DNA of 64,000 nucleotides from Alteraurantiacibacter aquimixticola (lineage in GTDB: Bacteria; Pseudomonadota; Alphaproteobacteria; Sphingomonadales; Sphingomonadaceae): the NCBI RefSeq assembly GCF_004965515.1, contig NZ_SSHH01000003.1:276232-340231 (forward strand), read 5' to 3'. The notes under the pieces were generated by a model, which did no database searches, was not told where the DNA came from, and worked only from the letters and a program-made list of their open reading frames with translations. Below, in pieces: positions 46,984 through 56,219 of this stretch. The stretch's first letter is position 1, and every line of letters starts with the position of its first letter. The translations under genes and the position numbers were made by a program.

Positions 46984-48980
46984 GGCACGCTGCCGTCCGG
47001 ATAGAACGCCAGGCGATGCGTGCGGGCGAAGACCAGTTCGCCTGGGCAGATTGTTACGTCGCGACAGAATGGTGCGAGCTCCCCGTTGACCCGCAATCCC
47101 AGTTGACCGTCGCGCAACCGTACCACGTCGCGCGTTTCGATGACGAGACGATAGATGTCGGAGTAGTAGATATCTCCGCCGAACGGCCACCCCAGCCCCT
47201 CGCTTCCCCCCGTCAGCGGATGCAGGAAGCGATTGAGGCGCGCTTCCAAATCGGCGCGGACCAGCTCCGGCGCAGCCGTCCGTTTGACGACGATGTCGGC
47301 TTCGATAGACACTTCATTGTATGTTGGAGCGACGACGTGGACTTCGGTTGTTATGAGCCGCGTCTGGTCAAGCTGAAGCGCTACGCTGGCCAAAGTGTGG
47401 TCGCTCGGCATCGGATTCGGCTCGTCGCCGTCGGGAACGACAATGACGGTGACTGATCCCGGTATGCTGACGCCCGGATAACGCGGGTGCGTCAGCGCCA
47501 ATGCCTTGGCTCGCCTTACGCCCGCTTCGAGTGCATTCGTTTCGAAGTCAGTCGCGGTTACGGCACGGCCATTGGCCGAGATATGGGCGGCAGCGCGCTT
47601 CTTGGCGGCGCCTACCGTTTCTTCCTGCGCGCCCCCGGTGGCAGCGAACGGGTTGGTGACGCTTGCTATGCCCGGCAAGAAACCCTGGATCGTGGCAATG
47701 GCACCAGCGGGCAGATTGCCGCGGAGCCCGCCCCCGCTGAGATAGCGCCGGGCAACGATATTGCCCCGCCCGCCTGCTGGCATGAATACAGCGGGGATGC
47801 GGCCCTTGACCCCGTCGCCGAAGCGGATCGTCGCCGTTGCACGGTTTAGGGTGAAGTGAGGATCGTCCTTGCCCGATGCATGGAAATCCTCGACTTCTTG
47901 CCAGGGCTCGAACCCGCTTCCTTCGTCCACCTCCAGATGGACTGCATGAAGCGTAACGGCGCGGCCATCGCTTGCCATGAGCGTATCCGCCGAAGGCAGC
48001 GGCAAAACCGGGGCCAGTGCCAGCGTGAAACCCTGTCCCGGCGTTCCGTCGCTTCGCCCGACAACCTCATCGCGCTGCGTTGTTGCCTGAATGGCCGGGA
48101 CGCTTGAGGGGATTATGGCGTCCACCCGAGGCGTTGCTTCCCAGGCCGTCGTTTCGACCCGGCACCGCAGCCAGTAGAGCGGCGTGGCCACATCTCCGCG
48201 GATCGCAAGGCGCGCTGTGTTGCCGGGGCCGCGCAAGCGAACATGGCCTGACCGCGTCATTGCAGAGGTTTCGTCTCGCAAAACGGTCATCGGCTGCCAG
48301 TTTGCCAGGTCCCAGTATTCCCAGACGAGCCTGGCAGGCGGGGGCAGACTCGCCTCGGCGGCAGGGTCGGCGCGGCTCACGGGGGGCGGCGCACCTCGCC
48401 GTTCGGCCATCCGGACGTAGAGGCTGATGGGTCCGGCTGTCATGGATGCGGGACCAGCGAAACCCAACATCAAGGCAGCACCTTCGCGTGCGCGCGGACC
48501 GAATGCATGGAAGCTCTGGCCGTCTGCGGCGGCTGCGCTGGTGGCGATGCTGTAGGAAAAACCGTCCCAAACCTGCAGCGCGGCAAGGGCGGTCCCGAGT
48601 ACGCTGACGGCCTCCGTCGTTTCGAAGATGATCTGACCGTTGTCGTCTGGCGGCGCGGCGAGCTGCGTTCCCTGCGGTACAAAGATCTCGGAAACATCGG
48701 TCCGCGAAGCAGCAAAGGTCACGATTGCCTGTGCGGCGGAGGCAGGAATGCGATCGATCCCAACCATCTGGAGGAAGCGGATGTAATTGAGTTCCGGCAC
48801 CTGGTTGAGCCGGAACAGGGTCAGCTCGCTCATCCAGGCGAACAGCTTGGTCAGGGCGACTCCAGGATCGCTGTCGTTGCGGTCGGTCCATTCCGGCGCG
48901 AAACGCGGGATCAGCTGGAACGCCTCGGCGACAATGTCATCAAACCGGCGGTCGTCGAGAGTGGGGGCTTCAAGCGGCAT
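46980..48980 (-). CDS. eCIS baseplate wedge protein (gpJ-like)
   Basis: This 666-residue protein matches the putative baseplate assembly family (TIGR02243/gpJ). The N-terminus has the conserved RNDSDPGVALTKLFAWMSELTLFRLNQVPELNYIRFLQM. Later come AAKKRAAAHISANGRAVTATDFE and the end segment GWPFGGDIYYSDIYRLV. gpJ proteins form the baseplate wedges that hold the contractile tail closed. I chose the ATG at 48978-48980, 8 bases after AGGGGAG, which overlaps the gp25 stop. Confidence 0.88.
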   Translation of the reverse strand: MPLEAPTLDDRRFDDIVAEAFQLIPRFAPEWTDRNDSDPGVALTKLFAWMSELTLFRLNQVPELNYIRFLQMVGIDRIPASAAQAIVTFAASRTDVSEIFVPQGTQLAAPPDDNGQIIFETTEAVSVLGTALAALQVWDGFSYSIATSAAAADGQSFHAFGPRAREGAALMLGFAGPASMTAGPISLYVRMAERRGAPPPVSRADPAAEASLPPPARLVWEYWDLANWQPMTVLRDETSAMTRSGHVRLRGPGNTARLAIRGDVATPLYWLRCRVETTAWEATPRVDAIIPSSVPAIQATTQRDEVVGRSDGTPGQGFTLALAPVLPLPSADTLMASDGRAVTLHAVHLEVDEGSGFEPWQEVEDFHASGKDDPHFTLNRATATIRFGDGVKGRIPAVFMPAGGRGNIVARRYLSGGGLRGNLPAGAIATIQGFLPGIASVTNPFAATGGAQEETVGAAKKRAAAHISANGRAVTATDFETNALEAGVRRAKALALTHPRYPGVSIPGSVTVIVVPDGDEPNPMPSDHTLASVALQLDQTRLITTEVHVVAPTYNEVSIEADIVVKRTAAPELVRADLEARLNRFLHPLTGGSEGLGWPFGGDIYYSDIYRLVIETRDVVRLRDGQLGLRVNGELAPFCRDVTICPGELVFARTHRLAFYPDGSVP

Positions 48981-49386
48981 TGCCGGCACTCCCCTGGTCG
49001 AAGAGGTAGAAGGGATAGACGAGATTGCCGAACGCGTGGTTTGCGCGCAGGCGATAATCGATGCTGATGAGAAGCTGGGTCGGCGCTTCGCCTTCGGTCA
49101 CGCGAACGTCGATCAGGTCGATCCGCGCTTCCCATTGCAGCAGGGCCTGCCGCACCTGATGCGCGATTTGTGCGCGGTTTGCCGGTGTGTTCGCGGCGAA
49201 AACGAAGTCGTGAATTCCGCAGCCGAACCTTGGGTTGCGCTGCAGTTCGCCCTTGGCTGTGGCAAGGATCACCCAGATCGATTGCTGGACCAGTTGTTCC
49301 TCGCTTGCCCGAGAAATCGAACCTCGTGGATCGACACGCAGGGGAAAGGCAAAGCCCGATCCGAGGAATTGACGCGACCCGCTCAT
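48970..49386 (-). CDS. eCIS baseplate protein, gp25 family (Afp9-like)
   Basis: This 138-residue protein begins at ATG 49384-49386, overlapping the previous stop as ATGA, so a much longer frame upstream is rejected. It has gp25 family features: FLGSGFAFPLRVDPRGSISRASEEQLVQQSIWVIL, then NPRFGCGIHDFVFAANTPANRAQI and RIDLIDVRVTEGEAPTQLLISIDYRL. gp25 is a conserved lysozyme-like baseplate wedge component next to the sheath. Confidence 0.9.
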   Translation of the reverse strand: MSGSRQFLGSGFAFPLRVDPRGSISRASEEQLVQQSIWVILATAKGELQRNPRFGCGIHDFVFAANTPANRAQIAHQVRQALLQWEARIDLIDVRVTEGEAPTQLLISIDYRLRANHAFGNLVYPFYLFDQGSAGNAA

Positions 49387-50153
49387 GGCAGCGTCTCGAT
49401 GATGGACTCGAGCGTGGTGATCGTATCCTCGAGTGTCTGGATCGTTGCTGCGAGCGCTTCGGCGTCGCTGGGATCGCCCAGCTCCGGCAACTCGAAGGAT
49501 ACGCCCGCGAGTTCCAGAAAGCTGGCGATCAGCGGCATGATATTGGTGACCGGCCCGAGAGAGGCCTGCGCGTGCTGGGCCGCAGACGTTGCGTTTTCCT
49601 GCGCGCACTTGAGAACTTCGGCAAGCTGGGTGTTGCCCGCCTGTTCAGCGGCTTCAATCCGCAGCCCGATGTCCTGCATGATCCCCAGGATCGTCTTGAG
49701 TTGGCCGATCATGCACTTGATGATCTTGATGATGATGTTCAGCAGATCCTTGATGAACAGGAAGATCGTGGGTCCTGGGATGATCATGCCGAAACAGGGC
49801 AGCAGGTCCGCCGCTGCTTTCCCGAAGTCTGCGATCGCCTGGGGCAGCTTGATGGGATCCGGCGGCGGGCCCAGCGAGTTGACCACGTCGATCAGCGGCT
49901 TAAGCAGCGCGAGGACTTTGAGCAGGCATTCGATGCTGGCGAGAAACGGCGCGAGCTGGAGAAGCAGGTTGGTCGCCAGCGAGCAATCTGTCGGAATACC
50001 CTTGCTCAGATCAGGGATGGCCTTGAGCGTTGCGCCGTTGGGCAGATTGAGCTTGAGTTCACCCACCTGCGGCAAGGAAATCTCTGCGCAGGCCGGGATT
50101 GCGAAGAGTTTCTGGAGGTCTTCTGAAACCGGAATGGTGTCTTCGTGAAGCAT
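49383..50153 (-). CDS. Unknown eCIS-operon protein between spike and gp25
   Basis: I do not recognise this 256-residue protein. It is Leu/Ile-rich with hydrophobic stretches (LLPCFGMIIPGPTIFLFIKDLLNIIIKIIK, split by Lys/Asp) and six Cys residues. It has a helical C-terminal third (AEAAEQAGNTQL-like segment then TIQTLEDTITTLESIIETL). The helices may be a membrane-active or hydrophobic core element. It sits where Afp-type loci have the spike-tip protein (PAAR) and no PAAR gene is seen, so it may replace it. It is 12 bp after gpV, with GAGGACC before the ATG. Confidence 0.55.
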   Translation of the reverse strand: MLHEDTIPVSEDLQKLFAIPACAEISLPQVGELKLNLPNGATLKAIPDLSKGIPTDCSLATNLLLQLAPFLASIECLLKVLALLKPLIDVVNSLGPPPDPIKLPQAIADFGKAAADLLPCFGMIIPGPTIFLFIKDLLNIIIKIIKCMIGQLKTILGIMQDIGLRIEAAEQAGNTQLAEVLKCAQENATSAAQHAQASLGPVTNIMPLIASFLELAGVSFELPELGDPSDAEALAATIQTLEDTITTLESIIETLP

Positions 50154-50165
50154 GGTCCTCGCGCC

Positions 50166-50681
50166 TTAGATGGGTGTGGCCGTGGGGCTGACGACACGCT
50201 GCCAGCCGGGGCCGGACAACTTGATGACTGGCGCATTGAGCTCGATCACGGCCACCGCATCCAGCCGGATCTTGCCGTTCGATAGCGAAACGACGTTGCC
50301 ATTCGCATCTTCGATGCTGACCGATCCCGATCCGTTTGCACCGGGTGTTTCGTCGATCATGCGGATGGTATGCCCGTTGTACGAACGGATGATCCGTTCG
50401 CGCGGGTGCTCGGTGGGCGGGCGATCCTGGCCGTTCCAGGTGTAACCGATGATGATGGGCTGTTCGGTATCGCCGCCGATAAAGCCCAGCACCACCTCGT
50501 CATCGAGTTCAGGCGAAAATAACATGCCCCGGCCGTTGCCGGCCATGGGAGATGCAACTGGAACCCAGTCGGTGCGGGTACGCCCGGGCAGCCCTTGGAT
50601 ATCGACCTTTACCCTGCCCATGCGCGAGGGGTCGTCGACATCGACCACGAGACCGGTGAGGAGGCCTGGATTAGTGCTCAT
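50166..50681 (-). CDS. eCIS baseplate spike protein, gpV-like
   Basis: This 171-residue protein has the OB-fold of phage baseplate assembly protein V (GLVVDVDDPSRMGRVKVDIQGLP, DWVPVASPMAGNGRGMLFSPELDDEVVLGFIGGD) and a C-terminal beta-strand repeat (GSVSIEDANGNVVSLSNGKIRLDAVAVIELNAPVIKLSG) typical of the spike beta helix. The ATG at 50679-50681 overlaps the gpD stop by 4 bp, so the upstream long frame is not used. In Afp and PVC the hub and spike are one protein (Afp8); here they are two. Confidence 0.85.
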   Translation of the reverse strand: MSTNPGLLTGLVVDVDDPSRMGRVKVDIQGLPGRTRTDWVPVASPMAGNGRGMLFSPELDDEVVLGFIGGDTEQPIIIGYTWNGQDRPPTEHPRERIIRSYNGHTIRMIDETPGANGSGSVSIEDANGNVVSLSNGKIRLDAVAVIELNAPVIKLSGPGWQRVVSPTATPI

Positions 50682-51976
50682 GCGCCACCTCCAGAGGCCG
50701 GTTCGGGCGGCAACGGGTTCACGCGCCGCGCCGTGAAGCTCGTGCGATAGCCCTGTTCGTTGATGACGTGGCTGGTCGTCAGCACGGTATAGATGCCGTC
50801 GAAATGCCAGCCTGTCCCCCTGATATGGACGGTCTTGCCAGACCTGAGATCGGGCAGCCCCACGCATGCGCCGGAAGCTTCGACCATCCGTTCGTGGTTC
50901 TGGCGCAGGGCCCGCAGCGCGGTTTCTGTCGCTTCCGCCACTGTCCGGGCGGGCGGTTCGGCGATCACTTCTTCGCGGTTGGCCAGCCGTGCGACGGCGA
51001 TATGATCCCGGTTTGGGCAGTCTGTCTCCGGCAGGTCGTCCAGCGTCTTGCGCACCTCGATCGACTGCTTGGCTGCGCGATCCCAGCCGCACACCTTCAC
51101 CGCGAAAAGTTGGCGCGAATTGGAATAGGTCGGGTGGAACGAGACCAGCGACTTGCCCCACTCCAGCACGTATGTGATCTCGCGTTCCAGATCGGTTGGG
51201 CCGAAATAGAGTTCGGGGAACGGGTTTCCGGCGTCGTCGTAGTCTTCGCTGTCACGCAGCACGACCTGGTAACCACGCGCGCGGGCGCGCTGCATGAGGA
51301 AGACGATCGGGTACTGGTTATTCATGAATATGTTCGAGACACGCGGCTCGCGCCCCTGGGCAGCCTCATCCACAGCCACGCGGATTCCCAAACCTGGCTT
51401 GTGCTGCGTTTCGTCGGCGGGCGGAGACAGGAGCAGCGCGACGTCGCTGTCGCGGATATCGGCGGATCCATCATCGGGCCATGACCAGGTGTATTGCTGG
51501 CGTCGCAGCTTCTCGAGCACGTTGAGGCCGCTGACCACGAGTTTCGAATGGCCGCTTTCGGCAAACTGCACGTCCACAGAAGTGACCATGCCGATCACCA
51601 TGGTGCGCGTATCGTTGGTGTAGCCCATCGAAAGCACGAGCTCATTGCCCGGTTCGAATACATCCGGGTGCTCCCGGCTGCCGGCAATCCGGTTGCCCGA
51701 AGCATTGCGGCGGGCCTCGCCGTGTCCGAAATAGATCGGCACCTGCCGTTCCGCGTCCCAGTTGTTGACCGTCAGCGTAAAGCCGTCGATCCGTTCGAGA
51801 CCGTCTTCGTACTTTACCTCCACGATGTTGCGGACTGCCCCCGACAGGTCGGGCGGGTAGTTCGGGCTATCGGAATTGACGTCTGGCGGCGGCGCTTCTC
51901 CGAACATGAACACTTCAAACGCCGGCGCATAAAAGGCGTTGCGCTGTTCCGAAAGCTGGATGATCTCCGCAGTCAT
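50678..51976 (-). CDS. eCIS baseplate hub protein, gpD/gp27-like
   Basis: This 432-residue protein resembles late-control protein D and the N-terminal hub part of VgrG/Afp8. Visible features include the N-terminal EVKYEDGLERIDGFTLTVNNWD, a central VLEKLRRQQYTWSWPDDGSADI and the C-terminal GKTVHIRGTGWHFDGIYTVLTTSHVI. It forms the trimeric hub linking tube and baseplate. The ATG at 51974-51976 overlaps the LysM gene stop by 4 bp. It precedes the separate gpV spike. Confidence 0.85.
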   Translation of the reverse strand: MTAEIIQLSEQRNAFYAPAFEVFMFGEAPPPDVNSDSPNYPPDLSGAVRNIVEVKYEDGLERIDGFTLTVNNWDAERQVPIYFGHGEARRNASGNRIAGSREHPDVFEPGNELVLSMGYTNDTRTMVIGMVTSVDVQFAESGHSKLVVSGLNVLEKLRRQQYTWSWPDDGSADIRDSDVALLLSPPADETQHKPGLGIRVAVDEAAQGREPRVSNIFMNNQYPIVFLMQRARARGYQVVLRDSEDYDDAGNPFPELYFGPTDLEREITYVLEWGKSLVSFHPTYSNSRQLFAVKVCGWDRAAKQSIEVRKTLDDLPETDCPNRDHIAVARLANREEVIAEPPARTVAEATETALRALRQNHERMVEASGACVGLPDLRSGKTVHIRGTGWHFDGIYTVLTTSHVINEQGYRTSFTARRVNPLPPEPASGGGA

Positions 51977-52698
51977 TGCCGCCCCCTCATCGAGGCCACT
52001 GGCGGGATTTCGAGAACCTGCCCGGGCTCGAGAGCGAGCGGGTTGGCAATGCCATTGTGAAGGGCGATCATGCGCCAGTCGGCACTGCGATCGTTGGCGA
52101 TTTCGGCGATCCGGGTGATTGTCTCGCCCTGGGCGACGACATGCATCCGGGTGCGATCGGGCGATTGCCGATTGAGCTCGGCAATCTGTTCGTGGAGGGT
52201 CTTGTACTCCTTGATCGTCAGCGACAGTGTGGCCCGCAAGGGCACGCCCAGCGACGAGAACATGGTGAAGCGCTGCCGGACACTTTCCACAACGCCCTTG
52301 AAGCCGTAGCGGTTCTGACCTGCGAGGGTTTCATAGGTCCGATGACCCGGAAACGCCTCGCCGCCCCAGCTGAACAGGATAACCGCCGGGGCATGGCTCT
52401 CGGCCTCGATCTTGATCAGCTGATAGAATGCGTCGGTCTTGACCGTAACGGGCTCGGCATCCGCACCGGTGCCCTTGGCATCTGTGGTGTCGAAGAACAG
52501 ATCGACAGTCAACGTTTCCGCTTGCCCGCGGACAAACTGAAGCAGAGGGGAATCCAGGCCCGGGATGGGGATTTCGGCAAACTGTGCCGATTTTGCCAGC
52601 GTATATTCGGTTGGGTTGAACAACACGTCGATCGGGTTTCCTGCCGGCGTGCCTTCCGCCCGAAGCCGTTGAACCTGAGCTTTGGCGAGCCACTGCAT
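51973..52698 (-). CDS. eCIS LysM-containing adaptor (Afp7-like)
   Basis: This 241-residue protein has the N-terminal CIS adaptor fold (VLFNPTEYTLAKSAQFAEIPIPGLDSPLLQFVRGQAETLTVDLFFDTTD) and a C-terminal LysM domain (HVVAQGETITRIAEIANDRSADWRMIALHNGIANPLALEPGQVLEIP). In Afp and PVC the equivalent protein attaches tube to hub. The LysM domain may also bind peptidoglycan or interact with the baseplate. The ATG overlaps the small upstream gene's stop as TGATG. Confidence 0.9.
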   Translation of the reverse strand: MQWLAKAQVQRLRAEGTPAGNPIDVLFNPTEYTLAKSAQFAEIPIPGLDSPLLQFVRGQAETLTVDLFFDTTDAKGTGADAEPVTVKTDAFYQLIKIEAESHAPAVILFSWGGEAFPGHRTYETLAGQNRYGFKGVVESVRQRFTMFSSLGVPLRATLSLTIKEYKTLHEQIAELNRQSPDRTRMHVVAQGETITRIAEIANDRSADWRMIALHNGIANPLALEPGQVLEIPPVASMRGRQ

Positions 52699-52880
52699 CA
52701 GACCAAATCCTCTGGCCGGTTGGTGGCGCTGTTGCGCAAGCGGCGGTCGGAATCGATCCGGTCCTGCAGTCGGCGATCTTCGGCAATCTGGCGCATGATC
52801 TGGTCGACCAGTTCGGCCTTGAGTGCTGCAAGGTCGATCGCGGTGACATCGCTGGATACTTCGCCAATCTCGATTTCCAT
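52698..52880 (-). CDS. Small eCIS protein, DUF5908 (Afp6-like)
   Basis: This 60-residue protein has the N-terminal MEIEIGEV pattern and the acidic/basic helical remainder of the DUF5908 family, which is found between tube and LysM genes in contractile injection loci. The exact role is unknown. It lies 12 bp after tube protein 2 and overlaps the LysM gene start by 1 base. Confidence 0.75.
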   Translation of the reverse strand: MEIEIGEVSSDVTAIDLAALKAELVDQIMRQIAEDRRLQDRIDSDRRLRNSATNRPEDLV

Positions 52881-52892
52881 ACGCTCAGCTCC

Positions 52893-53411
52893 TCATCCGA
52901 ACAGGTTCGAAACGGTATCGGCGAGCGAGCCGCTGCCAGCGCCGGTCTGTCGCAACCCCTCGTGTGCGATCTCGATCTCCTCGATCGCGACCCGTGACTG
53001 AGACGCATCAAGCCCCGGTCCCGCCCAGCGCACCGGCAGCCCGCGCACGAAGCGCCAACTGCGCACGGCCTTGCCCCGATCGTCCAGCAGAGCGATCACG
53101 CCGTCACGGCGCTTTCCGCGCCCCTCGATGTAGTCATAGTGCCAACGCCACAGGTCCGCCGACGTCACCACGCCGCGCTTCAGCTTGATGTTCGACCATG
53201 CGGCGCGACCGGTGAACTTGAGCAATGTGCCGTTGTTGCCACCCTCGGCGTAGGTTTCTGCAGGAATGGTCAGTTCCAGTCCCGCGCACTCAGAAAACCC
53301 ACCTTGCGGCGGCAGGCCTACGGTCGTCTGGATCAACGCTCCAGTGCCGGCGCTCTCGGCCAGCGAGATCGAGAAGTTGTAGGCCAAAGCGGGATCCCTC
53401 GGGCGGGTCAT
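52893..53411 (-). CDS. eCIS tube protein 2 (Afp5-like)
   Basis: This 172-residue gp19-family tube protein has FSECAGLELTIPAETYAEGGNNGTLLKFTGRAAWSNIKLKRGVVTSADLWRWHYDYIEGRG and a C-terminal segment EEIEIAHEGLRQ. It is slightly longer than tube 1, with a C-terminal extension. In Afp-like loci one tube protein builds the shaft and the second caps the baseplate end. The ATG at 53409-53411 overlaps the sheath 2 stop as ATGA. Confidence 0.88.
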   Translation of the reverse strand: MTRPRDPALAYNFSISLAESAGTGALIQTTVGLPPQGGFSECAGLELTIPAETYAEGGNNGTLLKFTGRAAWSNIKLKRGVVTSADLWRWHYDYIEGRGKRRDGVIALLDDRGKAVRSWRFVRGLPVRWAGPGLDASQSRVAIEEIEIAHEGLRQTGAGSGSLADTVSNLFG

Positions 53412-55744
53412 GTTGGCCAGCCTCCCGTTGCAGTGGATTCCGCCAGTTGCAGGCGATCATGCGAGCGCACCAGCCGCAAGAGTACGAACTCTGCCGGAAA
53501 TACTGGCGCGACCGCGATGTGGACTACGAAGCGTCCGTCATCGATATCTGCGGCGCTTCGTGCGATCGCAATCCGGAATGCTTCTTCTGCCCTGTTTCCG
53601 GCCAAGCGCCGGCTTTGCCATTCCTGCTCCAGCAACCCTTCGAGGGTGGCGAAAACACAGCGTTCGAAATGCACGTTGGCAGGTTCGAAAACCGTCCAGG
53701 CCATGGCCTTGGAAATCAGCCGCTTGAGCCGAAGGAACTGCCGTCGCACGGCGAGTTGTTTCCAGAGCGAATTGCTGGCGAGCGTGCGCGCGCCCATGAC
53801 ACGAATGCCGCGCCCGGGTCGCGACGTGATCGCATTGATGCCTGTTTCGTTCAAGATCGCATGCCGCCCATCATCAAAATCGACCTGCACTGCAGATGTC
53901 CAGGCGAGCCATCGGTTGGCGGGGGCACCGCTTCCTGGATCGCGGTCTGCAGCAGCGATCTGACCGAGAACATGTCCGCTGGGCGGCAGTAAGCGCAATT
54001 CCGCATTCGGACCGCCCAGGGGATCGACCACACCGATCCATGGAAAATAGGTCGCGGCGTAACTGCTATCGAACCGCTGCCGCCAGCTCGCTAGCCTAGG
54101 CCAGTCGAGCGCGCGCTGGTCAGGCGAAAGCGGCGGATCGAGAATTGCGATGCGATCGCCTCGTGCTTCACAGTGCTCCACCATCGCTTGTTGTATGGCA
54201 AGGACTTCGAACTCGCCGAACCCGGGTGTGGCCTCCACCAGTTCGCTCCCGGCCGGCGATGCAAGAGGCGGTGTGGGGTGCGCGCAGATGTTGCACGGGT
54301 CGGGAAGGTCCGGCTCTGGTGCCAGCGTTTCGCGGGCAGCCATCGCAGGCAGCACGATGTCGGGCATCGCCAGGGCTGCGGGCTCGTCGATATCCTCGAA
54401 CAGGCGCATGCCGACGGGTGAGGCATCGGCCGATCCGGTGAAGTCCGACGATTGAAGCAAGGCAATACCATCCCGCCCGCCGGTGGGATGCAATTCTCCA
54501 AACCGCATGAGCGGGGAATCCGGGTCCGGCCAGCCCAACGAAGTGCCGGGCAGGCGCCGGATGCGAATGAACCTCGACCGCTCGTTGACAGGGCTGTTGT
54601 CCGGCTCTGTGATGCGCGGCAGGTCCAGGGCCGGGTGCGTTTCCACCAGCCTGCCCCGCTCGCGCACCGACACCGTCAAAGCCAGACGGCGGACGCGGAT
54701 CGGTTTGGTACCGTTCGCGGCCGCCAGCGGGTCGAAGCCGATCAATGGGTTAAGCAGCTTGACCCGCAGCTCGGTTCGGTCGACATCGGCGATCTCGTTT
54801 CGGGCTGTGGTTGCGCCATCTTGCGCGATCTCAACCGTGCTGCCCGGCCTCAACTGATCGAGCCGATCCAGCGTCAGTCGATCGGGCAGATCGGGAACAG
54901 AGAGCCGGCGGGTTGCGATTTCCGGATCGAGGCTGGTCGTCAGCCTTACGGTCAGGCGATTTCCCCAACGACCCGCGCTTGCCGCGCCGAAGTAGAGAAT
55001 TTCGCGGCCTTCGGCGTCGACTGCACTGGCCGCAGCAGAGGCACAGCCTATTGCGATGTCGATTGGGGCAGCCAGGCTGAAGCGCAGGTCCAGCGGTCGA
55101 TGCCAGTGAACAGTCGAACCCGAGACAGACTGTACCACCCTTTCGTCCACAGCGTCCGCGCGCACAATGATTGGCTGCGTCAGGTCGAGTGTGATCGGAA
55201 GGGGCTGCTCCCAGGCGATCGACTGGGCTACCGGATCAAGCGTCCGGATCGTGGCCTGAACGGGGGCGGTACCTGACTGCAAGAGGATCACGGCGTCGCC
55301 CGGGACAAGCCCGGTGGTCGCAGCGACCACGCTGGTCGCGCGATCGGCGGGCTGGAGTCCGGCGATTACGGTTTCAACCCTCTGGCGCAGGGTGGCGATG
55401 ACACCTTCGAAAAACCCTGCAGCGTCTGCCACAACGCTCGAACTGCGGTCGGTTGGCTGAACCCCCGCAGTCTGGCTTGCAATCTCGCCAGCGGCGACGC
55501 GGGCAACGAAACATCGCTCCCCGCCGTTCTCGAAGAAGGCTCGCACCGCTTGGGCAAGAAACGCGTTCGGCAGAAAGCTTCCGAACACGGCCGTGAATTG
55601 AAGCCAGCTTTCGACCGATACGGCCGCACCGAGCGGCCCGCGCTCGGCGATCCCGATAAACGCCGGCACGTCAATCCGCACCTGGGGCGGAGCCTCCTTG
55701 CGTTGCCAGCTGGCGTGAGCGCCGGGATTGAGGCCGGTTGCCAC
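53408..55744 (-). CDS. eCIS sheath protein 2 (large)
   Basis: This 778-residue protein has sheath-family ends: N-terminal PAFIGIAERGPLGAAVSVESWLQFTAVFGSFLPNAFLAQAVRAFFENGGERCFVARV and C-terminal NSLWKQLAVRRQFLRLKRLISKAMAWTVFEPANVHFERCVFATLEGLLEQEWQ. Between them a long, probably surface-exposed insertion makes it longer than sheath 1. Its GTG start (55742-55744) follows TAGGAGCG. Second, longer sheath proteins in eCIS loci usually sit at the baseplate end. Afp and PVC carry two or three sheath paralogues. Confidence 0.88.
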   Translation of the reverse strand: MATGLNPGAHASWQRKEAPPQVRIDVPAFIGIAERGPLGAAVSVESWLQFTAVFGSFLPNAFLAQAVRAFFENGGERCFVARVAAGEIASQTAGVQPTDRSSSVVADAAGFFEGVIATLRQRVETVIAGLQPADRATSVVAATTGLVPGDAVILLQSGTAPVQATIRTLDPVAQSIAWEQPLPITLDLTQPIIVRADAVDERVVQSVSGSTVHWHRPLDLRFSLAAPIDIAIGCASAAASAVDAEGREILYFGAASAGRWGNRLTVRLTTSLDPEIATRRLSVPDLPDRLTLDRLDQLRPGSTVEIAQDGATTARNEIADVDRTELRVKLLNPLIGFDPLAAANGTKPIRVRRLALTVSVRERGRLVETHPALDLPRITEPDNSPVNERSRFIRIRRLPGTSLGWPDPDSPLMRFGELHPTGGRDGIALLQSSDFTGSADASPVGMRLFEDIDEPAALAMPDIVLPAMAARETLAPEPDLPDPCNICAHPTPPLASPAGSELVEATPGFGEFEVLAIQQAMVEHCEARGDRIAILDPPLSPDQRALDWPRLASWRQRFDSSYAATYFPWIGVVDPLGGPNAELRLLPPSGHVLGQIAAADRDPGSGAPANRWLAWTSAVQVDFDDGRHAILNETGINAITSRPGRGIRVMGARTLASNSLWKQLAVRRQFLRLKRLISKAMAWTVFEPANVHFERCVFATLEGLLEQEWQSRRLAGNRAEEAFRIAIARSAADIDDGRFVVHIAVAPVFPAEFVLLRLVRSHDRLQLAESTATGGWPT

Positions 55745-55756
55745 CTTGCGTCGCTC

Positions 55757-56206
55757 CTATTGGACCGTAGCCGCAAGCTCGACGCGATCGACGCAGATCT
55801 CGATCATCTCGATAGCTACATCATTGGATGTGGCATTGAGGCTTGGCCCCTCCCATTTGCAGATGAAGCCGTTGCGAAACGACCAGCGCAGCTGGTCACG
55901 CTGCAGTTCGTTGGTCAGGATGATTGCGCCATCGCGCAGCCGGGCGCCGCCGCGCAGGATCTCGTGATACCACTTGTAGAGCTGAAGGTCGGTCGTGATC
56001 CCGCGCTTCGCCTGCAGGTTGGTGAACTTGCGCAGCCCGAACAGCTTGCGCACGTGGAGATACTGCTCGTCACCTTCGCGGTATTCGACCGGATCGACTT
56101 CGAATGTCAGGCCGGAGATTTCACGAAAGGCACATCTGGTGATCCCGTCGAATTCCACGCGGAAGTTGTAGCCGCGGAAAGGATCGGCACGATTTCTGTC
56201 AGGCAT
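55757..56206 (-). CDS. eCIS tube protein 1 (Afp1-like)
   Basis: This 149-residue gp19-family tube protein has FRGYNFRVEFDGITRCAFREISGLTFEVDPVEYREGDEQYLHVRKLFGLRKFTNLQAKRGIT and the later YKWYHEILRGG. It is the main inner-tube candidate because it follows sheath 1 in the standard order. GAGGGGCAG precedes the ATG. Confidence 0.9.
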   Translation of the reverse strand: MPDRNRADPFRGYNFRVEFDGITRCAFREISGLTFEVDPVEYREGDEQYLHVRKLFGLRKFTNLQAKRGITTDLQLYKWYHEILRGGARLRDGAIILTNELQRDQLRWSFRNGFICKWEGPSLNATSNDVAIEMIEICVDRVELAATVQ

Positions 56207-56219
56207 GGTTCTGCCCCTC

